A stretch of DNA of 64,000 nucleotides from Bacteroidetes bacterium GWF2_33_38 (GTDB lineage: Bacteria > Bacteroidota > Bacteroidia > Bacteroidales > GWF2-33-38), in assembly GCA_001769505.1 (NCBI GenBank), contig MEOF01000055.1, forward strand, positions 33,033-97,032, in the 5' to 3' direction. Position numbers and translations under genes: made by a program. This document shows positions 44,185-53,796 of this stretch, one piece after another. The first letter of the stretch is position 1. Every line of letters begins with the position of its first letter. The notes under the pieces are model-generated. The model saw nothing but the letters and a program-made list of their open reading frames with translations. It searched no databases and was not told where the DNA came from.

Positions 44185-46818
44185 TTAATTCGTTTGAACA
44201 CCAAACAATACTCTTTTTTCCTTTTCATTCGTTATAATTTCTTTGAGTTGTATTTTCAAATTATCATCCTTATTAGTATTTTCATTCTTTGCCAAAAAAG
44301 TAATTATTTGCGAAAGTAGAAGAATCGAATGCCGGCGAATCTCCCAATTCGAAGAACTTTGAGCATATGCTTTTATTTTGTCAAAAGCTATTTCGGAAAT
44401 TGAATCGTTTTTTAAATTTTGTAAATATGTCCCATAAAAATCAATTGTGTGAAACTTATCATTTCCATTTCTTGAGTCAATTTTCTTCAAAAAATATTCA
44501 TTTATGTTTTCATTACCATATTTTGAATAAATATCAAGTAAATAATCCATAAAATTTTCATCGTTTTGAAATGATAGAGAAAGTTTATACGTTGCTTCAT
44601 AATCGTTTTTAAATAATTGCGAAAAGGCTTTTGAAACGACTAAATAAGAAGAATCATTTATTGATTCTGTTAACGTTTCTTTAATAAATTCAAACGGAAA
44701 TATTTCTAAACAAGAAATAGCCTCCGCCCGAACAATTGATTTGAAGTCTTTTTTTGCCAATACTTTCAAGTTGTTTAACATTCTTTCTTTCTGTTGAGTA
44801 GAAACTGAATCTAGATTAATTTGCGATAACAAGTAACATGCTTGTTCTCTAACTTTCCAAACATCATCGTTCAATAATATTAACAAGCGATTAAGTTTTA
44901 TAGAATCTGAGATATTTTTACTGCTTAATGATTGTATAATGAATTCCTTTTCAAAAAATGAATGAAATTTTTCTAATGCCAAATCATAATCAATGATATA
45001 ATTTTCGTAATCGACCTTTGCAAGAATGGCTTTCTCATTATTGAGCCGCACAATTTTAGGCTCTGCATCAACACTAATTGTATCAATGTATTCTTTATTT
45101 TGAATCTGAATATTTTTAGTAATCATTGAACCATCTGCCAAATAAATCTCAATTTCAACTGGAAAAGAAAAAAGTTCGTTTTCTTTTTTTAGTTGAGTTT
45201 GCTCAATTTTAACAAATAATTGTTTATTTACCTTGTCGTATCGACTTAAAACACTCAACTCTGGATGTCCCTTTTGATGATACCATTGATCAAAAAACAT
45301 TTTTAAATCTTGACCCGAAACTTGCTCGAATGCCTTTTGCAAATCGTAGATATTTACCGATTTGTATAAATTATTTTCCAAATATTGGTGTGTGGCTTCA
45401 AAAAAGATTTCGTCTCCCAATAGCTTTCGCAATTGATGAAGAATTGAAGCCCCTTTTTCATAGGAATGATTATTAAAAACATCCCATTCAGAATTGTTGT
45501 AGTGATATTGAATCGTAGGCGATACAAAGTAATTGGTTTCATTCCAATAATTATTTACAATACGATTCAAGCGAATTTCCGCTTCTGTTTTCCCATATTT
45601 ATAATCGAGCCATAAATATTCGCAATAAGTTGCAAACGATTCGTTTAAGGTTAAATTACTCCATGCCTCGCAGGTAACTGCGTTCCCAAACCATTGATGT
45701 GCAAGCTCGTGAGCAATAATTCCTTCGTTGTTATCATCAAGTCGTTCACGTGCATTTGTTTGAATAAAATCGTGAAAAATTGTGAGCGTATTATTTTCCA
45801 TTGCACCATCGTACATATAATTGCTTACCGCAACTTGACCGTATTTCTTCCATGGGTAAGGCGTTTTAAAGAGGGTTGAAAAAAACTCAATCATCTCAGG
45901 TGTATTTCCGAAAATATTTTTTGCCTCCAACTCGTATTTTTTACTCACATAATATTCAATATCAACATCTTTCAGTTTTTCACTCACTTTTGAAAATTTT
46001 CCAATGTTTAACGATGTTAAATAAGGTGCTTGTGGTTTATCAAGTTTCCAATAAAAAGTGCGAGTGCTATCTTTTCGAGTTAAGGTCGAATATATCAGTT
46101 CGCCATTCGATAAAGCCATCAAACTATTATGAACTGTAATATAAATATCTTGAGTCATTCGTTGATTTGGAGAATCAATCGTAGGAAACCAACACGAAGC
46201 AGAAGTCGTTTGATTTATGCTCCATGCTTGCGGAAAAATTCCATCTTCGGTATCTTCGGCTTTTACAAACGATAATCCTTGTTTATACGGATTGTCCGTA
46301 ATTCCTCTTTCGTACAATGTACTTGGAATCGCAGAGTAGTTTATTTGAATAATAATAGTGTCGTTACGGGAAAATGTACAATCTAAATCAATATCCAACA
46401 TACGATTGTCGTACGAATATTTTAGAGGACTTAACGACGAATCGGTTTTGATTTGTATTGAATTTATGTACAAACCTAATGCATCTAATTTAATTTTATC
46501 AATCGATTTAAAATGAGGCTTTACGTGTATAATGGCGTCACCGTATATTTTTTCTAGCATCCAATCAACTTTTAAATCTAAAGTCGTATGAATTACATCA
46601 ACTATTTTTTCTCGTGCCGATTGAAATGGAGGACGATTTACAACATCTTTTTCGATTATTTCATCAACCACAACTGTCGAATCGACCCGAATGGTATCGT
46701 AAACTATAACAATCAATGTATCTGTTTGCGAAACTTTTGTTGTTGATTGATTTGATAACATCGAGCACGATACAATAATGCTTATAGTAAACAATCCAAT
46801 GAAATATTTTAATGTCAT
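44185..46818 (-). CDS. M1-family aminopeptidase, lipoprotein
   Basis: 877 residues. A lipobox (SIIVSC18) anchors it to an envelope membrane. The M1 hallmarks are GAMEN (substrate anchor, in DGAMENNTLTIF), HELAHQWFGNAV zinc site and the downstream NESFATYCEYLW Glu. Beyond about residue 640, repeated helical pairs (NDDVWKVREQACYLLSQI, KSIVRAEAISCLEIF) look like HEAT repeats. Cleaves N-terminal residues from peptides, probably in nutrient peptide uptake. The upstream region is divergent with the 46959 lipoprotein gene. Confidence 0.92.
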   Translation of the reverse strand: MTLKYFIGLFTISIIVSCSMLSNQSTTKVSQTDTLIVIVYDTIRVDSTVVVDEIIEKDVVNRPPFQSAREKIVDVIHTTLDLKVDWMLEKIYGDAIIHVKPHFKSIDKIKLDALGLYINSIQIKTDSSLSPLKYSYDNRMLDIDLDCTFSRNDTIIIQINYSAIPSTLYERGITDNPYKQGLSFVKAEDTEDGIFPQAWSINQTTSASCWFPTIDSPNQRMTQDIYITVHNSLMALSNGELIYSTLTRKDSTRTFYWKLDKPQAPYLTSLNIGKFSKVSEKLKDVDIEYYVSKKYELEAKNIFGNTPEMIEFFSTLFKTPYPWKKYGQVAVSNYMYDGAMENNTLTIFHDFIQTNARERLDDNNEGIIAHELAHQWFGNAVTCEAWSNLTLNESFATYCEYLWLDYKYGKTEAEIRLNRIVNNYWNETNYFVSPTIQYHYNNSEWDVFNNHSYEKGASILHQLRKLLGDEIFFEATHQYLENNLYKSVNIYDLQKAFEQVSGQDLKMFFDQWYHQKGHPELSVLSRYDKVNKQLFVKIEQTQLKKENELFSFPVEIEIYLADGSMITKNIQIQNKEYIDTISVDAEPKIVRLNNEKAILAKVDYENYIIDYDLALEKFHSFFEKEFIIQSLSSKNISDSIKLNRLLILLNDDVWKVREQACYLLSQINLDSVSTQQKERMLNNLKVLAKKDFKSIVRAEAISCLEIFPFEFIKETLTESINDSSYLVVSKAFSQLFKNDYEATYKLSLSFQNDENFMDYLLDIYSKYGNENINEYFLKKIDSRNGNDKFHTIDFYGTYLQNLKNDSISEIAFDKIKAYAQSSSNWEIRRHSILLLSQIITFLAKNENTNKDDNLKIQLKEIITNEKEKRVLFGVQTN

Positions 46819-46869
46819 ATCTTTAATTTGAAAAATACAGTATTACAAACTTACAAAAACATCTCATAA

Positions 46870-46901
46870 TTTGTGTATATAGTCAGTATGTAATATATTT
46901 G
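46870..46901 (+). promoter_or_regulatory. Promoter of the lipoprotein-hflX operon
   Basis: TTTG (46870-46873), 20-base spacer, TATATTTG (46894-46901): exact matches to both boxes of the Bacteroidetes promoter consensus. The expected transcription start is about 50 bases before the ATG at 46959. Confidence 0.65.
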
Positions 46902-46958
46902 GCTTAAAATTTGGAATTCTTGAAACATTCTCAAATTTTATGAACTAATTTTTGCAAT

Positions 46959-48119
46959 ATGAAAAATTTTATACTTTTTATCATCGCAGTTTTTATTTTA
47001 TCGGGATGCTCAAGCTCGAAAAAATACATGGAAAAAGGAATGTACGACATGGCTGTTCGAAAGTCTGTCGAAAAACTGCGAAAGAAACCTTCAAGCAAGA
47101 AAAATATAATGGTTTTGGAGAAATGTTACCCACTTGCCAATGGTTTAGAAAACGACCGCATTAAATATCTGAAACAAGAAGGGAAACCAGAAAATTGGGA
47201 TGAAATTTTTGGCTTGTATTCAAATTTAAAAGACCGTCAGAAACTTGTTAAAACAGTTCTTCCATTAAATTTAGAAGGAAAAAATATTAATTTTCCGCAA
47301 ATCGACTATGATGCTGAAGTAATAAATGCCAAGAAAAATGCAGCTGAATATTACTATATTCATGCACAAAAACTCATGGAGAGCAATTTAAAAGACGACC
47401 AACGTGCGGCTTATTACGAATTAAAACGGGTTAAAGATTTTTACGCAAATTATCGCGAAACAGATGTTTTAATGCAAAAAGCTCGCGAAAATGGATTGAG
47501 TTGGGTGTTAGTGCAACCAGTAAATAAATCGGTTTACAAATTATCTGACGAATATTTAAAAAGTTTGATAACTGTTGATTTGCCACAGTTCAACACCGAA
47601 TGGTTGCAGTACACCGAAAAAAACATTTATAAAAACGACTACGTAATAAATGTTGCGATAAACATTGTCGAGATTTCAGCTGAACGTATAAAAGAAGAAC
47701 AAGAAATAGATACCAAAAAGGTTGAAGATGGCTGGGATTATTATCTCGACGCAAATGGAAATGTTATGAAAGATTCTTTAGGCAACGATATTAAAAAACC
47801 AAAGTACAAAACAATTACTTGCAAAGTTTTTAAAACAATTCAAAACAAAGTCGCACACCTTGAAGGAAGCATAAATTATATTGATGCTTCGACCGGACAA
47901 ATTCTCAAATCTTTACCAATTGCAGCCGATAATGTTTTCGATCATTTATCGGCAACAGCATTGGGCGATTTGGCGGCTTTAACAACCGACCATAAAAAAA
48001 TAATCGGACTTAAGCCACTTCCATTTCCTACCGATCAAGATATGATTGCTCAGGCAACAATCACGTTTAAAGACGTAATTAGCAAAGCCTTATACAACAA
48101 CAAATACTTTTTGAAGTAA
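46959..48119 (+). CDS. Lipoprotein of unknown function
   Basis: 386 residues. Lipobox LSGC17 followed by SSSKKYMEKGMYDMAVRKSVEKLRKKP, which reads like a TPR helix pair. The middle contains AAEYYYIHAQKLMESNLKDDQRAAYYELKRV, and the C-terminal half is beta-rich (VAINIVEISAERI, ITCKVFKTIQNKVAHLEGSINYIDASTGQIL). Widely found but uncharacterised in Bacteroidetes. It starts the transcription unit with hflX (5-base gap). Confidence 0.75.
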   Translation: MKNFILFIIAVFILSGCSSSKKYMEKGMYDMAVRKSVEKLRKKPSSKKNIMVLEKCYPLANGLENDRIKYLKQEGKPENWDEIFGLYSNLKDRQKLVKTVLPLNLEGKNINFPQIDYDAEVINAKKNAAEYYYIHAQKLMESNLKDDQRAAYYELKRVKDFYANYRETDVLMQKARENGLSWVLVQPVNKSVYKLSDEYLKSLITVDLPQFNTEWLQYTEKNIYKNDYVINVAINIVEISAERIKEEQEIDTKKVEDGWDYYLDANGNVMKDSLGNDIKKPKYKTITCKVFKTIQNKVAHLEGSINYIDASTGQILKSLPIAADNVFDHLSATALGDLAALTTDHKKIIGLKPLPFPTDQDMIAQATITFKDVISKALYNNKYFLK

Positions 48120-48124
48120 AATAA

Positions 48125-49318
48125 ATGCACGACAGTATAAATAGCGAAAAAATAGAAAAAGCAGTCCTTGTAGGAGTTATTAACCAGCAACAGAGCGAAA
48201 AAGAAGTAAAAGATTATCTCGACGAATTGGCTTTTCTTGCTGAGACAGCAGGAGCAGAACCCGTAAAATATTTTACTCAAAAACTTGAATTTCCAAATTC
48301 AAGAACCTACATAGGAACTGGAAAACTGAATGATGTTAAGACGTATATTGATGAAAATGAGATAAAACTCGTAATTTTTGACGACGATTTAACACCTTCG
48401 CAAATACGAAATATCGAAAAAGAATTAAATTGTAATATTTCGGATAGAACCAATTTAATTTTAGAAATATTTGCACAACGAGCAAAAACTTCGCATGCCA
48501 AAACACAAGTAGAATTGGCTCAACTCGAATATATGTTACCGCGACTTACTCGTATGTGGACACATCTTGAACGCCAACGAGGAGGAACCGGAACTCGTGG
48601 TGGTTCGGGTGAATTACAAATCGAATCAGACCGGCGAATCATTCGCGACAAAATCGCCAAGCTAAAAGACGATTTAAAAAAAATAGATAAGCAAATGGCT
48701 ACTCAACGAAAGAATCGCGAAAAGCTTGTTCGAGTTGCATTGGTTGGATATACAAACGTGGGAAAATCAACCATCATGAAACTAATTAGCAAAGCCGATG
48801 TGTTTGCCGAAAATAAATTATTTGCTACGCTTGATACAACTGTTCGTAAGGTGGTGATTAATAATTTGCCCTTTTTACTTTCCGACACCGTTGGTTTTAT
48901 TCGAAAACTGCCTCATGGCTTAGTCGAATCGTTTAAATCAACTCTTGATGAAGTTCGAGAAGCTGATATTTTATTGCATGTTGTTGATATTTCGCATCCT
49001 AATTTCGAAGATCAAATTACCATTGTTAATCAAACTTTAAAAGAGATTAATGCACAAGATATTCCTATGATTTTGGTTTTTAACAAAATCGACGCATATC
49101 AATATATTGAAAAAGACGAATTTGATTTAACTCCACGAATTCAAGAAAATATACCATTAGAAGAACTTCAAAATTCGTGGATGGCAAAAAAAGATACTAC
49201 TACAATTTTTATTTCAGCAACAAACAAAATAAATCATCAAGAATTTAAAGATTTATTATACCTAAAAATTAAAGAAGTTCACGAAAAACGTTACCCGTAT
49301 AATTCGTTTTTGTACTAA
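48125..49318 (+). CDS. hflX: Ribosome-splitting GTPase HflX
   Basis: 397 residues. The N-terminal HflX-specific domain (KTYIDENEIKLVIFDDDLTPSQIRNIEK; FAQRAKTSHAKTQVELAQLEYMLPRL) is followed by a GTPase domain with G1 VALVGYTNVGKSTIMKL, G3 DTVGF and G4 VFNKID. HflX binds 50S subunits and dissociates stalled ribosomes under stress. Between a lipoprotein gene and an alkyltransferase-like gene, with gaps of 5 and 3 bases. Confidence 0.94.
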   Translation: MHDSINSEKIEKAVLVGVINQQQSEKEVKDYLDELAFLAETAGAEPVKYFTQKLEFPNSRTYIGTGKLNDVKTYIDENEIKLVIFDDDLTPSQIRNIEKELNCNISDRTNLILEIFAQRAKTSHAKTQVELAQLEYMLPRLTRMWTHLERQRGGTGTRGGSGELQIESDRRIIRDKIAKLKDDLKKIDKQMATQRKNREKLVRVALVGYTNVGKSTIMKLISKADVFAENKLFATLDTTVRKVVINNLPFLLSDTVGFIRKLPHGLVESFKSTLDEVREADILLHVVDISHPNFEDQITIVNQTLKEINAQDIPMILVFNKIDAYQYIEKDEFDLTPRIQENIPLEELQNSWMAKKDTTTIFISATNKINHQEFKDLLYLKIKEVHEKRYPYNSFLY

Positions 49319-49321
49319 ATA

Positions 49322-49648
49322 ATGGACGAAAGTTTTTTTGAAAAGGTTTACGATGTTGTTCGATTAATTCCGTCAGGTAGAGTTACCTCATATGGTGCAA
49401 TTGCAAAATATTTAGGAATTGGCAAGTCGGCAAGAGTTGTTGGTTGGGCAATGAATATGTCTCATTCTAATGAGAAATTTGTGCCAGCACATCGGGTTGT
49501 AAACCGAAACGGGATGCTTACCGGAAAACACCATTTTGCAAACGAAAAAATGATGGAAGAGTTATTGCAATGCGAGGGAATAAAGATTGTTGATGATAAA
49601 ATCGTTGATTTCAAAAAACATTTTTGGGAGCCAATGAGTGAATTATAA
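49322..49648 (+). CDS. Alkyltransferase-like (ATL) MGMT-family protein
   Basis: 108 residues, only the C-terminal DNA-binding domain of O6-alkylguanine-DNA alkyltransferases: IPSGRVTSYGAIAKYLG, GWAMNMS and VPAHRVVNRNGMLTG. The active-site PCHR motif is PAHR here, so the reactive Cys is missing. ATL proteins bind alkylated bases without repair and recruit nucleotide excision repair. Last gene of the unit, followed by a bidirectional terminator. Confidence 0.88.
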   Translation: MDESFFEKVYDVVRLIPSGRVTSYGAIAKYLGIGKSARVVGWAMNMSHSNEKFVPAHRVVNRNGMLTGKHHFANEKMMEELLQCEGIKIVDDKIVDFKKHFWEPMSEL

Positions 49649-49686
49649 AATTCCTAAATTCGTATGATATAAAGTAATGTAAACAA

Positions 49687-49711
49687 AAAAGAGAGGAAAA
49701 CCTCTCTTTTT
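49687..49711. terminator. Bidirectional terminator between ATL gene and gcvH
   Basis: AAAAGAGAGG-AAAA-CCTCTCTTTT (49687-49710). A perfect 10-bp stem in which A and T runs flank both sides, so it can end transcripts in both directions. Confidence 0.87.
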
Positions 49712-49720
49712 ACCTTTTTA

Positions 49721-50101
49721 CTATCCGTTTATTAATTCTGTATATTCGGCAAAATCTAACAACTGATTTAATTCAGTAGCATTCGATAAGCTTATTTTAA
49801 CAATCCAACCTTTTCCATAAGGATCTTTATTTATTAAATCAGGAGTTCCTTCAAGTTCTTCGTTAAACTCAATAATTTCACCCGATGCTGGCATAAACAT
49901 GTCAGAAACTGTTTTTACGGCTTCAATCGTTCCAAAAACCTCTTCTTTTTTAAGAGTTTCGCCAACGGTTTCAACTTCGATAAATACAATGTCGCCTAGT
50001 TCGCCTTGAGCAAAATCGGTAACACCAATATAAGCTTCATTACCTTCAACACGAATCCATTCGTGGTCTTTAGTGTATTTTAAATTTTTTGGAACGTTCA
50101 T
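49721..50101 (-). CDS. gcvH: Glycine cleavage system H protein
   Basis: 126 residues from the ATG at 50101 ([15 protein letters not shown]), the family N-terminus. The lipoylation Lys is K63 in [11 protein letters not shown]. GcvH shuttles the aminomethyl group between P and T proteins of glycine cleavage. The other gcv genes are not in the window. A -7-like TATTTTTG lies upstream (50136-50129) without an obvious -33 box. Confidence 0.93.
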   Translation of the reverse strand: MNVPKNLKYTKDHEWIRVEGNEAYIGVTDFAQGELGDIVFIEVETVGETLKKEEVFGTIEAVKTVSDMFMPASGEIIEFNEELEGTPDLINKDPYGKGWIVKISLSNATELNQLLDFAEYTELING

Positions 50102-50201
50102 AATATATAATTTTAGTTGTTTCAGTCTCAAAAATAATAAAAAGAATTTATACTATGTATAGCATAAAACATAAAAAGTGCGAAATTTTACCTCCCAAAA
50201 A

Positions 50202-50426
50202 TTACTCAATATCACAATCGTGTGTACCACCAAGATCTTCGGCTTGATTCTTAACCATAATTTCAAAGTTTTCGACATCTTTTTTCGTATTACAATATTC
50301 GTCGTAAGAATAAGAATATTCTACTCCATACTCATCGGTATATGTATATGAGCAATTAGCACATTTACGACACGAACTAAATGAAACTGACGAAATTATT
50401 ACGATAAGAAAGATTATTTTTTTCAT
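50202..50426 (-). CDS. Small Cys-containing lipoprotein (paralogue of 51560-51787)
   Basis: 74 residues from the ATG at 50426. Lipobox SFSSC19 with RKCANCSYTYTDEYGV after it: closely spaced Cys and Tyr/Ser-rich strands, and a C-terminal acidic DLGGTHDCD. It shares the pattern SC[RK]K...C, YSY, K-D and a late C with the protein at 51560. Function unknown. Located downstream of the DoxX-thioredoxin gene. Confidence 0.65.
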   Translation of the reverse strand: MKKIIFLIVIISSVSFSSCRKCANCSYTYTDEYGVEYSYSYDEYCNTKKDVENFEIMVKNQAEDLGGTHDCDIE

Positions 50427-50566
50427 GACGAATTTGTATAAATAAAGCACTAAATTATGAAATATATTTAATGTTTAAAAATGTTTTTGTATAACAATAT
50501 TTGAATTGTCGAATAAATAAAAATCGCATAAATATTCACAAAAATAAATATTAGAATGCGATATTT

Positions 50567-51493
50567 TTAAATTTCTAGAAATTCTTCAAAATCAGCTTGA
50601 TGAAGTCTTTCATAATCAACTTTTTTCCAGACTATCCCATCGTTTAGAAAATATATTGCTGGCAAGGCTCCGCCACTTAATGAAAAAAACTGCTTGTCAT
50701 TTCCTGGTAGAATATTCAAATATGGAAACGGATACGATGCTGTTTCCTCCCACCATTTTGGTAACAAATCAACATCTCCTCCTAAAATATAGTAAACCGG
50801 AATTTCCGTATCCAAATCTTTGCGAATAATCGATAATTTTTTTGACGCCAACTTACAATATTTGCATTTTAAACTAAAAAAACACACTACTTTTTTGCCT
50901 TCATTCAATTTAATTGTATCGTTATTATATACAAAATCGCCTAATTTTTCTACTTCCAATTTATAATTTGAATTATCAATATTAATCACGTTAAACTTAC
51001 TCATTTCTATGTAATTAACAGCAAATGAAGTAAATAACGACACAACTAAAATCATTATTATTAGTAGTTTCTCAAATTTCCATTTAAATGGATTGTTTTT
51101 ATAAAGCAAATAAATTGTAGGAATTGCTAAAACTATATTTTTAACTATAGATTCTAAGGGATTCATTTTTAAATATTCTCCGAAACAGCCACAATCGGCA
51201 GAATTATTTGTTTTTATCCATAAGAATAGAAGATAAAATGTGAAGAATACCAACATTCCGATAATAAATTTTAGCGTAAGTTTAGTTTTTACGTTAAAAA
51301 TTAAAGCAAGACCCAAAATAAATTCCGAAGCAATTAAAAATCGAGCAAGAAAGGGTGTAATATACCAACCAAAACCTAATTCAACGAACGAAAGTTCGAA
51401 CGGTTCAATGAACAATAATTTACTGGCACCAGAAAAAATAAATGTGGCTCCTACCAGTAATCTTAAAAGAAAATGAATTATTGTTTTTGTCAT
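50567..51493 (-). CDS. DoxX/MauE-like membrane protein with a thioredoxin-like C-terminal domain
   Basis: 308 residues. The N-terminal half has four TM helices of the DoxX/MauE type (LLRLLVGATFIFSGASKLL; FLIASEFILGLALI) with NNSADCGCFG between TM3 and TM4; residues about 155-300 form a soluble thioredoxin-like domain with a CxxC (KCKYCKLASKKL) and a cis-Pro region (GGALPAIYFL). This fusion suggests disulfide or methylated-thiol electron transfer across the inner membrane. Flanked by two paralogous Cys-containing lipoproteins, a possible substrate or partner pair. Confidence 0.82.
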   Translation of the reverse strand: MTKTIIHFLLRLLVGATFIFSGASKLLFIEPFELSFVELGFGWYITPFLARFLIASEFILGLALIFNVKTKLTLKFIIGMLVFFTFYLLFLWIKTNNSADCGCFGEYLKMNPLESIVKNIVLAIPTIYLLYKNNPFKWKFEKLLIIMILVVSLFTSFAVNYIEMSKFNVINIDNSNYKLEVEKLGDFVYNNDTIKLNEGKKVVCFFSLKCKYCKLASKKLSIIRKDLDTEIPVYYILGGDVDLLPKWWEETASYPFPYLNILPGNDKQFFSLSGGALPAIYFLNDGIVWKKVDYERLHQADFEEFLEI

Positions 51494-51511
51494 GTTTTTG
51501 AAATTTTTTAT

Positions 51512-51545
51512 AAAAAAAAAGGCCGTCTATTAGACAGCCTTTTTC
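51512..51545 (-). terminator. Terminator of the small lipoprotein gene
   Basis: On the minus strand GGCTGTCT-aat-AGACGGCC with one G-T pair, then nine T. It follows the 51560 stop and precedes the DoxX gene start at 51493, so read-through would be partial. Confidence 0.75.
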
Positions 51546-51559
51546 GATAATACTTTAAA

Positions 51560-51787
51560 TTAGTCTAAAGTACATTCACCTTCGTATCCATAAGCAAGAT
51601 AGTAGTCTGACCACTCAGTACATGTGTCTTCTGCGTCACCTTTTTTCATTTTCAATAATTCATATGAATAATCATAAGAATAATCTCCATAAGTGAAAGC
51701 ACAAGTACAAGTATAATCTTTTTTACAAGAAGTAAAAGAGAAAGCTACAAGAGCTACACCTGCTAATAATAAAGATAATTTTTTCAT
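51560..51787 (-). CDS. Small Cys-containing lipoprotein (paralogue of 50202-50426)
   Basis: 75 residues from the ATG at 51787 (MKKLSLLLAGVALVAFSFTSC21), a good lipobox. Mature part KKDYTCTCAFTYGDYSYDYSY with five Cys in all, acidic C-terminus (GYEGECTLD). Tyr-rich like the 50202 protein. Function unknown. A promoter is visible upstream and a terminator follows. Confidence 0.7.
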   Translation of the reverse strand: MKKLSLLLAGVALVAFSFTSCKKDYTCTCAFTYGDYSYDYSYELLKMKKGDAEDTCTEWSDYYLAYGYEGECTLD

Positions 51788-51829
51788 TTCAAAATTAATT
51801 TTGGTTAATAATCTGTTAATAACTGAGTA

Positions 51830-51858
51830 CAAATATAGTTAAATTTTATACGCTCCAA
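51830..51858 (-). promoter_or_regulatory. Promoter of the 51787 lipoprotein gene
   Basis: Minus strand TTG (51858-51856), 18-base spacer, TATATTTG (51837-51830). Exact -7 match; the predicted transcript starts about 36 bases before the ATG. Confidence 0.6.
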
Positions 51859-51936
51859 TTTATTTTCTTAGTCTTTTTATATGTTATAAAACATATTCGA
51901 TTCGTGCAACCCTCTTTAAATAAGGGTGTGCTATTA

Positions 51937-52986
51937 TTAAATAATAAGCATTGCATCGCCATAAGTACCAAAACGATACTTTTCTTTTACGGCAACGTTA
52001 TACGTATTAGAAATTATGTCATATCCGCCAAATGCCGACACCATCATCAATAGCGTTGAATATGGGAGGTGAAAATTTGAAATCATTCTATTAGCAACAC
52101 TAAAATCGTAAGGGGGGAAAATAAACTTATTTGTCCAACCTTCATAAGGTTTTAATAATCCTTGAGTGGTAACAGAACTTTCTAATGTTCTCATTACTGT
52201 TGTACCAACTGCACAAACATTATGCCTTCCTTCTTTTGCATTATTAATAATATTTACAGCTTTTTCGCTAATAAATATTTGCTCTGAATCAACTTTATGT
52301 TTAGTCAAATCTTCAACATCAACGCTTCTAAAATTTCCTAATCCAACATGAAGTGTAACTTTTGCAAAGTTAACGCCCTTTATTTCAAGTCGTTTCAATA
52401 ACTCTCGACTAAAGTGCATTCCTGCGGTTGGAGCAGCTACAGCCCCTTCGTGTTTTGCATAAATCGTTTGATACCTTTCTGCATCTTCGGGCTGCACGTC
52501 ACGTTTTATAAATTTTGGAAGCGGCGTTTCCCCTAATTGATATAAGGTTGCTTTAAAATCATCATATTCGCCATCGAACAAAAAACGGAGAGTTCTTCCT
52601 CTCGAAGTAGTGTTGTCGATTACTTCTGCCACTAATGAATCGTCATCGCCAAAATATAATTTATTTCCGATTCTGATTTTACGAGCAGGGTCAACCAACA
52701 CATCCCATAAACGTTGATCTTTGTTCAACTCTCTTAAAAGAAAAACCTCAATTTTTGCTCCGGTTTTTTCTTTATTTCCATAAAGTCGAGCTGGAAATAC
52801 TTTAGTATTGTTAAAAATCATTACATCTTGATCCTCAAAATAATCAATTACATCTTTGAACAATTTGTGTTCAATTTTTCCAGTCTTCTTATCCACAACA
52901 AGCATTCTTGATTCATCTCTATTATTTGAGGGATGAAGAGCGATAAGTTCTTCGGGTAATTGGTAGTTGAATTGTGATAATTTCAT
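51937..52986 (-). CDS. queA: S-adenosylmethionine:tRNA ribosyltransferase-isomerase
   Basis: 349 residues. [19 protein letters not shown] at the N-terminus, [29 protein letters not shown] and [13 protein letters not shown] are QueA signatures. It adds the epoxycyclopentanediol group during queuosine synthesis in tRNA. It is encoded 116 bases after truB, in the standard Bacteroidetes order. Confidence 0.94.
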   Translation of the reverse strand: MKLSQFNYQLPEELIALHPSNNRDESRMLVVDKKTGKIEHKLFKDVIDYFEDQDVMIFNNTKVFPARLYGNKEKTGAKIEVFLLRELNKDQRLWDVLVDPARKIRIGNKLYFGDDDSLVAEVIDNTTSRGRTLRFLFDGEYDDFKATLYQLGETPLPKFIKRDVQPEDAERYQTIYAKHEGAVAAPTAGMHFSRELLKRLEIKGVNFAKVTLHVGLGNFRSVDVEDLTKHKVDSEQIFISEKAVNIINNAKEGRHNVCAVGTTVMRTLESSVTTQGLLKPYEGWTNKFIFPPYDFSVANRMISNFHLPYSTLLMMVSAFGGYDIISNTYNVAVKEKYRFGTYGDAMLII

Positions 52987-53102
52987 CTGTTTTTAAATTT
53001 TATGTTTTGAGGTCAACTTGAAACATTCAATAATATAATTGTTTGTTTCTATTTTGTAAAATATATATTAAAATATCGACGTAAGTACGTGAAAATCTAA
53101 AT

Positions 53103-53795
53103 TTAGTTGCAAAGTTTAATTTTTTTTTCAAAATCTTCAATTTTATCTGCGTTTTCTACATTAAAATCTCCAATTTTTGTTCTTTCTAGTCCAATTAAAT
53201 GTCCTCCGTTATTTAACTCCACACCAATATCTCTAGCCAACGATCGAATATACGTTCCTTTGCTGCAAGATACTCTAATTTTTAACACTGGAGCAAGATA
53301 TGATAATATTTCTATAGCGTGAATCTTAATTTTTGAAGTCTTAAGTTCAATTTCTTCTCCTTTTCGAGCAAAATCGTATGCTCTTTTTCCATTTACTCGT
53401 TTTGCCGAAAAAACAGGAGGCATTTGCTCTATTTCGCCCTGAAATTTATTAAGCACATCTTTTATTTGCTCTTCTGTAATATGGGAATACTCGTAGGTAT
53501 TATCAACATCTGTTTCTAAGTCAAACGAAGGTGTAGTTTCTCCAAGTTTTATGCTTGCAATATATTCTTTTTCCAGACCTTGAAAAGATTCAATTTTTTT
53601 GGTAAACTTGCCCGTACATATAATCATTAATCCAGAAGCTAAAGGATCTAGTGTTCCTGCATGACCTACTTTAAGTTTTCGAATCCTTAAATTGTTTTGT
53701 ATAATAAACTTCACTTTTCGAACCAAATCTGTCGAAGTCCAATCATATGGTTTATTTAGTAGGAGAACCTCTCCGTCAATAAAGTTATAGTCCAT
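53103..53795 (-). CDS. truB: tRNA pseudouridine(55) synthase
   Basis: 230 residues. LLNKPYDWTSTDLVRKV, KVGHAGTLDPLASGLMI with the catalytic Asp, KTYIRSLARD-like SKGTYIRSLARDIG and PPVFSAKRVNGKRAYDFAR. It makes pseudouridine 55 in the T-loop. One base separates its start from the uppP stop. Confidence 0.94.
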   Translation of the reverse strand: MDYNFIDGEVLLLNKPYDWTSTDLVRKVKFIIQNNLRIRKLKVGHAGTLDPLASGLMIICTGKFTKKIESFQGLEKEYIASIKLGETTPSFDLETDVDNTYEYSHITEEQIKDVLNKFQGEIEQMPPVFSAKRVNGKRAYDFARKGEEIELKTSKIKIHAIEILSYLAPVLKIRVSCSKGTYIRSLARDIGVELNNGGHLIGLERTKIGDFNVENADKIEDFEKKIKLCN

Positions 53796-53796
53796 T

